From positions 95,373,073 to 95,437,072 of the forward strand of contig NC_060253.1 in the NCBI RefSeq assembly GCF_921293095.1: DNA of 64,000 nucleotides, written 5' to 3'. Positions 11,414-21,994 of the stretch are shown piece after piece. Source of the stretch: Ischnura elegans (Eukaryota; Arthropoda; Insecta; Odonata; Coenagrionidae). Positions within the stretch are counted from its first letter, which is position 1. Every line of letters starts with the position of its first letter. Both the position numbers and the translations under genes were made by a program. The notes under the pieces were generated by a model that saw only the letters and a list, made by a program, of their open reading frames with translations, was not told the origin of the DNA and did no database searches.

Positions 11414-11575
11414 TTCTTATCCTTTGTGCGAGGTGCAACTTTCTTTCAAAGAACCAATCGGTGGACGCCGTGAAATCTGGGATCGGATGATTGGCCGCCC
11501 AGTTACCGCACGTGAACTGATAGAAGTCCTCGCAGGGGTCTGCATCCAAGTCCAGGGACTTCATGAGATTGGCCG
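11414..11575 (-). CDS. M13 zinc metallopeptidase, exon 4 (copy 1)
   Basis: The acceptor is TTTGTTTTTCAG and the donor AGAA|GTATGT on the minus strand; 162 bp, phase 1 at both ends. It encodes AANLMKSLDLDADPCEDFYQ, then FTCGNWAANHPIPDF, then a helix ending in HLAQRIR. DPCEDFYQFTCGNW...HPIPD is the N-terminal signature of the M13 (neprilysin, ECE) ectodomain, with two conserved cysteines. These peptidases are type II membrane proteins that cut small peptides outside the cell. Copy 2 is at 62102-62263. Between the copies only silent changes were noticed in the signature. Confidence 0.92.
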
Positions 11576-11803
11576 CTGAAAAACAAATGAAGATGAATAA
11601 GAAACAGTCAAGTTCAAAAATGAATCAATTCCACAGAAATACTGCGAATATAATAAAAATATAATTTATTTCTTTGCGTTCGATTATGGCGGAAATTTGA
11701 AAATGAATATTGACGCGTATTTTACACTATTATTTAAAAATAAAGTCTGAATTAAATCCCTTTCATTCAAACATGTGTTATAGCCAGTCCCCCCTTATCT
11801 CAC

Positions 11804-11869
11804 CTGTTTCAACACATTGGTTTGAGGTGCAGACTTGTGGCTCCAGGACTGTATCACTCATTTTGTTGG
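11804..11869 (-). CDS. M13 zinc metallopeptidase, small exon 3 (copy 1)
   Basis: A 66-bp exon too short to stand out as an ORF. The minus strand has TCTGCTTGCAG before it and GAAACAG|GTGAGAT after it, phase 1 at both ends. It encodes a 22-residue piece ending VCTSNQCVET, which joins to AANLMKS in exon 4. The result, VCTSxxCVxTAANLMxSxDxxxDPC, is the expected family layout, with the first two ectodomain cysteines. Copy 2 at 62493-62558 keeps the splice sites and changes one Asp to Tyr. Confidence 0.88.
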
Positions 11870-12551
11870 CTGCAAGCAGAGGCGATGCAGAAAAATTATT
11901 TATTCAGATAGCTTGAATATACAATATGCTAAAACGTAGAGTGAAAACTAAGAAAGAAAGGAGAAATAGTAGTATCTTAAAAAGTACGAGGAGAAGATGG
12001 GACAATTTGGTTTCCACATTATGAGGCATGATGGCCAGATGAAAACAATCGTAAAAGTACAGGTGGACGTGAAAACGGGCAAAGAACGGCTCAGAATGAG
12101 TTATATAGGACAAAGGGTTATAAAGGATGTGAAAGAGAAGAAATACGTCGCTATAGAAAAGGTTAGCGGATAGGAGAGAGGAATGGGGAGCTGCGTCAAA
12201 TCAATGTTAGCATTGTTTACTAATGATGTTGACTTAAATGTAATTAAGGCCAATTAGCAAATTTTTAAAGCAACTGCATACATCAAATATTCTTTTGGCC
12301 AATATCAAAAGCTCTGGGTTAGAGAGCGATGGAAATTCAAATTATCATACATGAATAAGTATTTTTTAAAAAACTTCGTTTGACCAAGGTGAAATAAATA
12401 TTTGCTCACATTTCATGCGTTTAAATTATTTTACATGCTACTCAAGTAATTTGACCCTTGAAGAGTGAGTTCGCGAGAAAAAAAAACATCGCACTGTTAC
12501 AGAAGGATTTTTGAGTGAGAATGAAGCAGAAATTATTTTTATGTTACTCAC

Positions 12552-12676
12552 AGTTATAGGAAAGAATTCCCACAGCAATCAGCAGTGCAGCAGCTAATAT
12601 AGCCAATAATATAATCACGGCAACCAAGCGTCTTTGCAAATTGGACTTGTGATTTGGAGTGGTGGCTCTTTTTAAA
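12552..12676 (-). CDS. M13 zinc metallopeptidase, exon 2 with membrane anchor (copy 1)
   Basis: The acceptor GTCCCTTTTCAG and donor ATAACT|GTGAGTAA bound 125 bp on the minus strand, entering in phase 2 and leaving in phase 1. It encodes LKRATTPNHKSNLQRRL followed by a hydrophobic run, VAVIILLAILAAALLIAVGI, then LSYN. Arg residues right before the hydrophobic run fit a signal anchor with the N-terminus inside, as in neprilysin. Copy 2 (63253-63377) shows Asn to Ser in the tail and Leu to Val in the anchor, both mild. Confidence 0.88.
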
Positions 12677-13363
12677 CTGAAAAGGGACATTGAAAAAAAT
12701 ATATTACGACATTGAGGAATGAGTGGCAACTAGATTGTCACGCTTTACGTTTACTAACCGCTAAACCTCGTTTCAGATAGGTCAGAACTGAGACCGAAAC
12801 GAAAATAAAAGTTAGCTAATTTGGAATGTTGCGTTTACCAACGTGAATATTATAGATCGATCTTCATCTATCGATTCTTCCCTAATTCCCGTCTGTCTAT
12901 AATTCGCTAGGCAGGAATGCATCTTGTCGTCAATTGAGGTTAATCTAGCTTCTGAATATGGAGTTAGAGATGAAAGCATCAGTTTCATCATCAAATGTAG
13001 GCACTGTCGATGGCAAATTGAAACCGATATGTTTAGAAACATAGAATGAATTGAAGAAAAATGGAACAACGAAGGATGTAATTTGCAATCGTTATGGAAT
13101 TTACTTGATAAATTTCTATCTTAATATCTAAATAGAAGACTCATTCAGGAGACCCAATTCGTGGGAAATTATAAATCAATAGAAATGTATATAAATTTTG
13201 TTATTTGTGGAATAAACAATGTGGCTTTCGTGAAAGAAAGTGTTCATCAGATGACAAAGAAGATTCACGATGCGCAACTGACTCTTGGGCTGGGTGAGCT
13301 CGCGGTGTTTGCCATTCATCGCCGGAGCGGCCCAACCTATTCGAAAGTGAGCTTCACGGAAAG

Positions 13364-14028
13364 AATAGGGTGGTTTCCTACTATTTTTTTATTGCCTGAA
13401 TCGAAAGATTATTACTCCTGGAACGTTTTTCACGCTTTTAGATTTTTAAATGACGATATCTATTTTTCGCGATTAAATGAAAAGTGAAAATTTTCAAGCG
13501 CGAGAAAACGCGACGGCTAAGTATGAGTGCTGGGAAAACTCCGTGTGACGTCGTTCTGGTTCCCGCTGCCTCAAGTGAGGTGACCATGGGGAGAGGCTTT
13601 GTGCGCTGATACGACGCAGGATGCTTGCAGGCAGCAGAGTACCCTACTAGCTGGTAGCGCTCGGCTTAAATAAGGATTATTAATAGCTTATCAAACGAAG
13701 AAAACTTTCAGACCTTAGGCAGTTTTAATAGCAGATTATTAAGACATGTTTCCCTGAGCTCTGTGCCTCATGCATGCATTAATAATCTCAGACGATGTTA
13801 AATTCCTGTCTACTCGTACAGAAACTAGGTCCCTGTGACGTCACGTGGAGTGGCATCGCATGGGCGCCAATCTGGCTTTTTTCAAATGAGGTTAAAATTG
13901 ACCATTGCCATTCGTCCTTACTGGGATTTCTAAAACAAAATAATTTGTATATTATGAATACACGAATGGTAGGTTATGAATCGCAATCAATGCCTTACGT
14001 TTTCCTTGATGAAGGAAACTACCCTATT
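13364..14028 (+). mobile_element. AATAGGGT-family TIR element, full length, inside M13 intron 1
   Basis: It starts AATAGGGTGGTTTCCT and ends AGGAAACTACCCTATT, so the 16-bp terminal inverted repeats have one mismatch. About 665 bp long. Another full copy is at 41794-42471, a 3' half at 33326-33692 and a 214-bp internally deleted copy on the minus strand at 20278-20491. The inside has ORFs up to 93 aa but no recognisable transposase, so it is non-autonomous. No clear target duplication, superfamily unknown. Confidence 0.8.
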
Positions 14029-14503
14029 TTTCGGTACACTTTTGGGAAATCGGTTCAAAATCCCAGCCTATTATAAAATCAACGAAGCCTAGGGCGTAGC
14101 CTTCTAGTCTGTAGCGGCTCCAATCCTGGATCGTGTTAAGACTTTTAAATACCCTACATAATTTTTCATGAATAGCGCAAATTTCCTTTGCATTTTATTC
14201 ACGAATAAAGTCTTTCTGTGCCGGATCCAAAAATAAGCTTTCATCCCATTGAATTTGCGGCAATAGGAGTGCGAAATAGCACCACTCTCTGTTTTTCCTC
14301 CGAAAACCTTCCCACACCACGTTTCGCGAACTTCAGCATCTTCAGACTATGCCACATTTATATATCTATCAATCTATCCCTTCAGCAGTTAGAATTTATG
14401 GCAATAACCCTTAGATATTCCGAAGGGAAACAAGCACAGCACCCAATTTTGAAAATGAAGGAAATGTAATGCTTGTAGCTGATAGATAAAAATTATAGAT
14501 TAC

Positions 14504-14622
14504 CTGATACATTTCCCAATGCAAGCGATGAAGGTGTTCCGGCAATATCTCGCGGAGTGTGACATTAGAGCTTGAACCATCATCTTACACTTCCGACTCG
14601 AACCTCGCCTGTGACTACTCAT
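14504..14622 (-). CDS. M13 zinc metallopeptidase, first coding exon (copy 1)
   Basis: Reading the minus strand from the ATG at 14622 gives 39 codons plus two bases to the donor ATCAG|GTAATC at 14504. The phase (2) is exactly what exon 2 needs, and the joined codon is AGT (Ser). It encodes a basic, Ser/Cys-containing cytoplasmic tail starting MSSHRRGSSRKCKMM. Support is the phase match, the donor and the position upstream of the anchor exon. Tails of this family are poorly conserved, so the start (this Met or a later one) is uncertain. The copy-2 equivalent would lie just past the window end. Confidence 0.55.
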
Positions 14623-15268
14623 GACTGAAGAACGATTTCGATCACAACGAGAGATCGAGAGTTAGCCAGGGGAGTTACATGGGAGTTACAATGTCGATGG
14701 AATTCGCACGCATTCAATTCTCGGGCGCATCAAGTAGACAAGTCGAAAACATTGTGCACACATGGGTTGTCGCCACACGTCCCCGTTGTGCTAAGCCACG
14801 TCGCGACGCAGTGCAACGCTCTAATTAAAACTATATAAACATCGCATATATGGATGTGCAGGCAAGATCGTTCCTCCATATTGTTGTACAGGCTGTTCCT
14901 TTGATCGTGTGTCGTTTTTTACCTCCATTTTTTGCCTCTTTTCCTCGAGCAGTATTCATGATAATTGGCATACTCATCGGAAAGGGTATGTTTTGTTGAA
15001 AGTAAGCAAAATTTTACAATTTTGAACTTTTGACCTCACAACGTGGGTCCAAACTAAAATCTAAAATTAGTCTTACGGAGTTTTGATTGAAAAAAAATAA
15101 ATCAAGATCGAAAAAAGCAGAATTTCAATTAAAATTATGACAATTTTTAGATTTTCGGACTTATTGAAAACAAAAAAAAACACTTATTTATGAAAATTCT
15201 ACCGTTGACCCAGCTAGGTCACAGTCAAGGTCATATGGGTGACAGAAAGAATACCACAACAACAAATA
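14623..15268. other. Region upstream of the M13 first exon
   Basis: It should hold the minus-strand 5' UTR and promoter if the exon at 14504-14622 is first. A moderately GC-rich patch (14640-14820) is followed by AT-rich DNA with a TATATAAA at about 14833 on the plus strand. Nothing else recognised. Confidence 0.3.
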
Positions 15269-15276
15269 CGTCAATT

Positions 15277-15475
15277 CATAGGCGGATCTAGAGGAGAGGG
15301 GGCACGTCCCCCCCAGACCCTTAAGAAATATGCAGGATTTTTAATACAGTCCCACTATCGTTGCGTTCGTTTTGTATTGCGAGGTATCCTTGTGCCCCCC
15401 AGAACAAAATCCTCGATACGGCCTTGCTGGTGCTCCCCCCCCCCCCCACAGAAAGAAATCCTAGATCCACCCCTG
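15277..15475. mobile_element. hAT-type MITE with 8-bp target duplication CGTCAATT
   Basis: It begins CATAGGCGGATCTAG and ends CTAGATCCACCCCTG, imperfect inverted repeats. CGTCAATT flanks it at 15269-15276 and 15476-15483, an exact 8-bp duplication. 199 bp, with C-runs inside and no coding capacity. Confidence 0.85.
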
Positions 15476-16622
15476 CGTCAATTCACAGGTTTTATCGGGT
15501 GCCCAAGTCAGTGGTATAGCCCAAATACTCGCCTTATCCACTAGTTGACCTCCAAGGCCATGACGGAGGCCTAAGGTCGTAGAGGTATCATGACAACCAT
15601 ATCTGTCATGCTAACCACCGTGTCGAACCATAGGTTTTAACGGGTGTAGATCATAGATCCGTAGTATTCATTACAGTACCTCCGAAGTTCATATTGGAGG
15701 ATCAAAGGTCATAGAGGTATTTTTTGAAATATCAAGGAAACTAGAGGAATGGTGCAGTCCGCACAGGGGCGGTCTGGCCAGGTGGGGCTAGTCGGCGATC
15801 GCCAAGCGCCCCGAGCTTACGGTGCCCTCACAACGCCAGCGTATATCGTGAAGCGGCCGGCATGCCCTGATCCATGGCCAACTTTAAACAGGCCGGAACA
15901 TGGAATTTTGGCAACGCTGTGCCGGGGTCCTATCGTGTTTGTTTGAGAGCATGGCGACTTATGCGTTAAGAGTATCCGTGTAACCGAAGAAGCATTAAAT
16001 CTCTTGTTAAAAAGGCAGAACTGGACTTCTTTTGTGGATATCATATTGACTAAAGGTACGTACAATAGTTTTAAGATAATTTTTGGGAGCTGAAGGAGGA
16101 AAATCACGTTTATTACTTCAAAAGTGGTGCGATCACATGCCGGCCGGCCATTAATGGAGGGGAATTGAGAGTGAAACAATACTGGTTTAAAAGGGGGAAC
16201 AAGAATTAATTTTTTGTACTGTTTTGCCGTACGGTAAGTAAAATAGTTTAAAGATATTCTCAGTGAGTTGTGAGTGGATATTCAACAGTATTTCATCCAA
16301 AGCATAGCGTCTGTTGGCGGCCGGCCACGAAGTAACCTTGAGAGTACACAAATGAAACGAGGCGTATTTGTCGGGATATAAATGCTGCGTTGTTTTTACA
16401 ATTTTATTACTCTCGGGTTAACAGTGATTGCTATATTTGGTGTGCCTTATAAATAACTGTGTGTAGTTGTGTTTATAATAACGTCGTATATTATTGAACG
16501 ACGAATGGCTTCTCGTTTACTCTGTTAATATATGTCTCCAGGCACTGATGTTATTCATATTTTCCAAACTTATCATGAATGCACTGCTTTTTTTTCTGTG
16601 ATCAGCGAAACTATCTTTATTA

Positions 16623-16961
16623 ATGCAACTTTCCATTGTTTTCATTAAAGGGGCCCAAGCGTTGTTGTGTGCATATTGCAGAAGCAACTACCTATCCACC
16701 AAAAACAAGGGGTATGTGACTGTGTTCCAGTTCACCAAAGATGAACGCAGTAGACAGAAGTGGCTGAAGAATATCCCTCGGAAGGATTGGAATCTTTCTT
16801 CAAGCGCAACAGTTTGCGTCAAGCATTTTGCTGAGCGGGATATCCTACACCGAGTAACTTACATGAATAAGAACGGTGGAGTGAAAAGTTACGAGTTAGA
16901 TCGCCTAAAGTTGTCCCCTGGTGCTACTCCCACAGTGTTTCAGGCCCTCTCCTCTTCTTAA
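16623..16961 (+). CDS. THAP zinc-finger domain exon
   Basis: The frame encodes a complete THAP domain: CAYC supplies the first two zinc ligands, then VFQFTKDERSRQKWLKNIPR with the invariant Trp, then CVKHF supplies Cys and His. GATPTVF near the end corresponds to the AVPTIF box that closes THAP domains. THAP domains bind DNA in P-element transposases and in derived host factors. The 112-aa frame can start at the ATG at 16623, or the exon may begin after CATTAAAG at about 16651 with the start codon upstream. It ends with TAA at 16959-16961, next to the tandem repeats. Since it lies inside a TIR/TSD unit, it is most likely transposon rather than host coding sequence. Confidence 0.8.
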   Translation: MQLSIVFIKGAQALLCAYCRSNYLSTKNKGYVTVFQFTKDERSRQKWLKNIPRKDWNLSSSATVCVKHFAERDILHRVTYMNKNGGVKSYELDRLKLSPGATPTVFQALSSS

Positions 16962-17800
16962 AACTTCTTATTGTGATCAGTGAACCATGAAAATTTGTGA
17001 ACATAAGTAGATGAGTTGTACTTCTAAGAAATGAAATCAGGAAATATTGTATGAATCAGCGGAACATGAAAAGACTGCTGATGAAATGACAATATATATC
17101 TTTATTTCCGAAAGACATGCTAATTTGACATCTGGCCGCCTTCTAATACTGAAGGTACATTGGAAAATCAATTGCTACTAAGTGATATGGAATATATAAG
17201 TGGTATTTTGAACTAATTCATCTTTCCCTTCCAGGTAAAACTTCTTGTTGTGATCAGTGATCTATGAAAACCTGTGAACATAAGTAGATAAGATCTTGGA
17301 AATGAGATCAACAAATATTTTATGAATCAGTGGAACATGAAAGAACATAGATGAAATGTCAATATTTGTTCTCGTATCGATAAGGGTACCTTAATTGATA
17401 TTTATCTGCCGTACTATACTCTAGGTATGTTGAAAATCCAAGGGTACTGAGTGATATCATATATGCGTGGTATTTTTGATCTAATCCATCTTTGTATTGC
17501 AGGTAAAACTCCTTATTGTGATCAGTGAAGCATGAAAATATGTGGAAATAATTAAATATGAATTATTTCTTGGAGATGAAATGAACGAATATTGTATGAA
17601 TTAGTGAGAACATGAAAGAACTACTGAGGAAATGACGATACAAGTTCTCATATTGAAAAGACTTAGTAAATTGACGTCTAGCCGCCTTCCAATACAGTAG
17701 GTATATTGGAAAATCCATGAGTGCTGAGTGAAATTATGTATATATGTGGTATTTAGAACAGCATAATAATTTTCTCTGCAGCTAAAACTTCCTTTAGAGT
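16950..17800 (+). repeat. Tandem repeats of about 275 bp after the THAP exon
   Basis: The phrase AAAACTTCTTATTGTGATCA recurs in varied form at about 16960, 17235 and 17505, with a remnant at 17783, giving spacings of about 276, 267 and 280 bp. Each unit also repeats a GAACATGAAA block, a CCGCCTTCTAATAC-type block and a GATATNATATAT block. Units 2 and 3 start with a pyrimidine tract and CAG|GTAAAA, an acceptor fused to a donor. Confidence 0.75.
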
Positions 17801-18180
17801 GAACTTTGAAAATTTGGTCTTATAATCAATTATTAAGAACCTGGTGTGGCTACCATTATCGAGATTAATTCAATAATTTCCTTTCGTTTGTAAAATTTGA
17901 TTTGATTTTAATCAGTATTGAGTTATACGGTAGTATAATGTTATTTGTTGAGACATTTCTCCAATTCGGAAGTCATTATTATTTCATGATACTGGTCTTG
18001 GTGTTTAGAAATATTAGATTGACAATATATTTATCTTCCTTATGGCTTCATATTTTTTTACACATTTTTGTCTAATACATAGAATGTTAAGACTAGTTTT
18101 TTTGTTATATCACATAAAGTTTTCTAATTAGCCCTTACATTTGTACTAATCATGTTTTTTTCATCAAATTTTTCCATCAG

Positions 18181-18341
18181 ATAATGTGGTGCCTGTGAAA
18201 CTGATAGCTGTTGCTGGTGACGGTTCATCGGTGAACTTCAAATGGCACGATCTATGCAGGTTGTTTCCGGCTGAAATTGAAATTAAGAACCTGTGGCAGC
18301 TTTTATTTATTCCACTTTCTGGAGTAATATTTATGCTTTGA
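18181..18341 (+). CDS. Candidate terminal exon of the THAP element
   Basis: A good acceptor, TTTTTCCATCAG, ends at 18180. The frame from 18183 is open for 52 codons (NVVPVKLIAVAGDGSSVNFK, then WHDLC) to TGA at 18339-18341, and AATAAA lies at 18442-18447. I cannot assign the peptide to a known transposase segment. Linkage to the THAP exon is only by position and strand. Confidence 0.35.
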
Positions 18342-18994
18342 TGGCCATGCCTTGTGACATTGTGAGGTTGTTTGATATGTTGTTTGACCTCTTCAATATG
18401 AAATGTTTACCGGAAAATGTATATATCTGATTTTTATTTTAAATAAATGTTGTTAAACGTCATACATTTTTTTCTCTCCTGAAATACCGTGGCGAAAGGT
18501 GCTATAAAATAACGCATTACTTTTTAACATGTTAATTTATTAGGTTATTCAGAGAGGTGAAATGATGTTTATTTTAAAGCCGCTCTTTATTTCTAAGTCA
18601 ATAAATTTTATAGGGTGCTATTCTATACAAACAACCAATGGGTTAAGCGGTATTTCCTTCTTGGTCTGAATTTCTGGGTCGTCGATTGCGGTACTTAAAT
18701 ATATTTCCCTGCATAATCTCGTATCCCTTGCCTTGTTATTAGTTCTCACGATTACTTTTAATAAACAGCTGTTATAATACGAAATACAACCACTCGAATA
18801 ACTCAACCCTACCGTAGTTTTTATCTTAACTTTAGGGAGGGTGAACGGATGTCCATCCGTATTTACATCACACAACGTCAACAGCTGAGAGGCCGATCCA
18901 CCGGACCCCAGGCAGTAGGACCCCTGACGTCACGTAAAGCGCTGTCGCCAAATTGCATGTTCCGGCCTGTATTAGAGTTGGCCATGCCTGATCG

Positions 18995-20277
18995 CGTCCG
19001 TTCTCTCCCTCGCCTGTCCCACGCTTAGCCATTTTTTCCCTCCTCCACCCTTCCCCTAAGACTCCATTTCCTTAGCGAAACGCGATATCCCCACAGCTGT
19101 GTTTCGAGGTAGTTGAGCCCCCAATTAGGTTACCGAGAAAAAATATCAGTTTACAATGAATGGGTACCATTACAAGAGCTAAGTGAAAATCGCTCTTTTG
19201 TTTTTATTTTATCCCACTTCCAATAACAGTTTATCGCATTTCGTAGCATCTTTTTTTTATTTTCATAATGAGGTAGATGACGATGAAATGCAGTGAAATA
19301 CAGTTATAAGACAAAATACAGAACATTTCAAATAATTATGTTGTTGAACAATAATATGTTAAGGAATAAGACATGTAGTGGCGGAGGTGTAGCTAGCCCG
19401 CGCCCACTTGTAGTTCGCGGCCACGTAGAGTCCCAGCCAACTAGCAGCTGGCCAGTCGCTCACATGCTTTAAGCAGTGAGTGTCGGCGGAGCATTTAAAC
19501 TGCGCTCGGCACAAAATGTACAAATTTTGCCGTCGAAAAGGCAAATTTGCGTAAAAATATCATAAAAGTCCAGTCATCGCATCTATATCGCATTTGCGAT
19601 TTTCACGTATGACGCATCTCATTTGTCTGCGTCTTTGGGTGAGGGCTATCTATCATGCACCGTCAAACTCACGATCAGTTCCACAGATAGGAAGTAAGGA
19701 TGGAGGCGGTGTTGGATGGGGCAGATACGCTCACGGCGAAACTATTCTGTATTCTTCCCCACATAAATCCAAAAATCTTACACAGTTCAATAATTTCTGG
19801 TTTGGTTAGTAAGAGAATTTTATGTCATTCATAGTGTTAATATGAAACGTGTGTACATGAGCGATGCGCAGAAAAGAAATAAGGAGAATAATAATCGCTT
19901 AGATGTTAATAATATCTCAAAAAACTTGAATGCTTGGCTGAACAAGGACAGTGGTTCCAGTAAAAATACGCAACCAAAATCAATACACTATGAGAGTTTA
20001 AATACAGATTCAGGTACGTTTGAATATTCGTCTTTTCATTTTTAGATTGTTAAAAAAACCCAATATGAAATCAAAGTGCGATTGTCCACGAAAAAAAGTT
20101 ACATGAAATATTTTAAAGGGAATACGCGCTGGGTAAAGTTTTCGAATAATGTTAAAAAAAAAAAAGGCTAAAAAAATTGCCAGTCAGGACTTCTTCTTGT
20201 TGTAAAATAATAAAAAATGAAAATATAACAAAAATCCAAAAAGTGAAGACAGCGTATGTAAACCCCAAAGTGCGTCC
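18995..20277. other. No gene recognised
   Basis: AT-rich sequence with short frames only. Two short open stretches (19594-19809 and 19842-20045) have no family features. An A-run lies at about 20155-20165. Confidence 0.4.
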
Positions 20278-20491
20278 AATAGGGTAGTTTTCATAATCAA
20301 AGAAAACGAAAGGCATTGAATGCGATTTGTTTTGACTTAGCCGTCGCGTTTTCTCGCGCTTAAAGTTTTTCACTTTTCATTTAAGCGAAAAATAGATATC
20401 GTCATTTAAAAATCTAAAAGCGTGAAATACTAACTCCAGGAGAATAATCTTTCGATTTAGTGAATAAAAAATAATAGGAAACCACCGTATT
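20278..20491 (-). mobile_element. AATAGGGT-family element, internally deleted
   Basis: Both ends match the 13364 element (AATAGGGTAGTTTTC at the left, GGAAACCACCGTATT at the right). The inside is the reverse complement of its two ends only, including the GCGAGAAAACGCGACGGCTAAG block. About 450 bp of the middle is missing, the usual path to a MITE. Confidence 0.8.
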
Positions 20492-21990
20492 GGAGATTAG
20501 CCAGTATGACTGAAATGTCTACATAAGTTTGTTGCGAGGTGATGAAGCAGCTAAAACATGTACAGAAAGCCGTAAAATAAAATGTGGAAATGGCGTGGTT
20601 CAAGTCCACAACCTCAACTCAAGCTCAACTGTATCGTTTTTAATAGTTTATTTACTACAGTAAATATTAATTTTTCAAGTTAAATTAACCATAAATTATT
20701 AACTTCAGTCCGAAGATCGTATCAGCAATATTAGAAGAATTTAAATAATTTATAATTTATTCTAACTGCTTTTTTGTATTTATTACCTTAATTGTGTGGA
20801 AGTAGGTGGTAACAATATAACTATAAGTAATTATATATATTGTGAGTATTTCTTAAGAGTTCCTGAATGCAAAATCACTTAGGACAACACATTAAGTATT
20901 TCATTTATTGATTGGGTTCCTTAATATTTGAAAGTTACTGATACATTTTTTAAAACTACAGCTTCTCTAATATCAAAATTAACAAACAATCCAAATAATT
21001 TACTTGGTCTTTTATTGTATGCCAGACAGTTTTCATGGGTCGACTGATTTATTTGGACCAAACAAATTGTTAAATATTATCCGTACAAAATAATTTAAGA
21101 TATTTTAGTTAATTCAAGCCTAAATTTCCCTATAATATTAGCAGGTTCCTCAATTTTGCTCAAGTTTATATCTACACTTTAAAACAATCACCAACGAGTA
21201 TGGATAAAAGCTACGTACTTATGGTTATAGCTATATGATACGTAGAAAATAATTAATTGGTAACAACCAAAAACCATTATCTAGCCCCAAGTATACTTTC
21301 GTTATGTTTTACAACTTTATATTTAATAAAAAAAGACTCAAATTACTTGAATCCAAGTTTATTTGCAATTATAAAATTCTACGTTTCCGCTAATTGCGTT
21401 ATTTACGGCATAGTGAAAAGATTACATAAAAAAATTGAAGGTGCTAGAAGATAAAAGAGAACCTGATTCTTTTTTGAAAGAATTAATCGAATAGGTTATT
21501 TAAGATTTCGGTGAAGTTTCAAGGTACAAATTCACTAAATAGATACAACAATCATAATGCATAATTAAACTATATACGTTGTGAAGTTATCACTTTTCAT
21601 GGTATTTTTTCATATGAAAACGCTATTTTTTAAATTGTAACGCTTTTAAGACCCAGAATAACGTCATAATCCATTTCCGGGCATAATATCTCCTATTATT
21701 TTCTGGTGGGGTGGGCCCGAATCACCCAGTAAGGAGGGCCCACAATCACTCCAGGCAGGTCCACCAATCGATATTATTGACTTGGCGATCACGAAGGAGA
21801 AAAACTTTATTGCGAAGTCAAATGAAAACAACGTTTTGGTTTTCAAATATTTCAAATATATATATGTCTTTGCACTCAAACTATATTTAGGATCCGAGTA
21901 TGAATTGCAAATGAATTTCATAGGAGGAAAATATCAAAGTTAAGTAAATATTTTTTTTTTCCTATATTAAACATCATTGAACGAGCCATC
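20492..21990. other. AT-rich, no gene recognised
   Basis: Very AT-rich unique-looking sequence. No splice-linked exon or repeat family could be supported. Confidence 0.4.
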
Positions 21991-21994
21991 CCAC

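Larger units (their letters stand above)
1..13330 (+). repeat. Segmental duplication, copy 1
   Basis: This block matches 50658-64000 base for base apart from scattered substitutions and small indels. The offset is 50,657 at the left (825 to 51482, 3350 to 54007), 50,663 at 8792, 50,688 at 11564 and about 50,701 at 12552. It contains the unknown two-exon gene, a dead LINE 5' half, MITEs, a SINE and four M13 peptidase exons. The similarity already runs at base 1, so the true left edge lies outside the window. The right edge cannot be placed because copy 2 is cut by the window end near its equivalent of 13,330. Coding positions differ by roughly 1 to 2 percent and noncoding positions by a few percent, so the event is fairly young, or the copies are two haplotypes placed side by side in the assembly. 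Confidence 0.95.
15873..18987 (+). mobile_element. Candidate P-superfamily (THAP) DNA transposon, degenerate
   Basis: The ends are long inverted repeats. CATGGCCAACT at 15873-15883 is matched by AGTTGGCCATG at 18977-18987, and similarity continues inward through CAGGCCGGAACATG and AATTT.GGC for about 55 bp. CCTGATC flanks the unit at 15866-15872 and 18988-18994, a clean 7-bp target duplication. The plus strand inside has a THAP exon (16623-16961), three to four tandem repeats of about 275 bp, and a candidate last exon ending near an AATAAA. THAP domains are the DNA-binding part of P-element transposases. The RNase H-like catalytic part was not recognised, so the copy is probably internally deleted or decayed. 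It sits inside an older repeat that shares the GGGGCGGTCTGGCCAG block. Confidence 0.72.

Noticed and set aside
13795-14076. 93-aa ORF
   Set aside because: It lies in the AATAGGGT-family element and is broken in the other copies.
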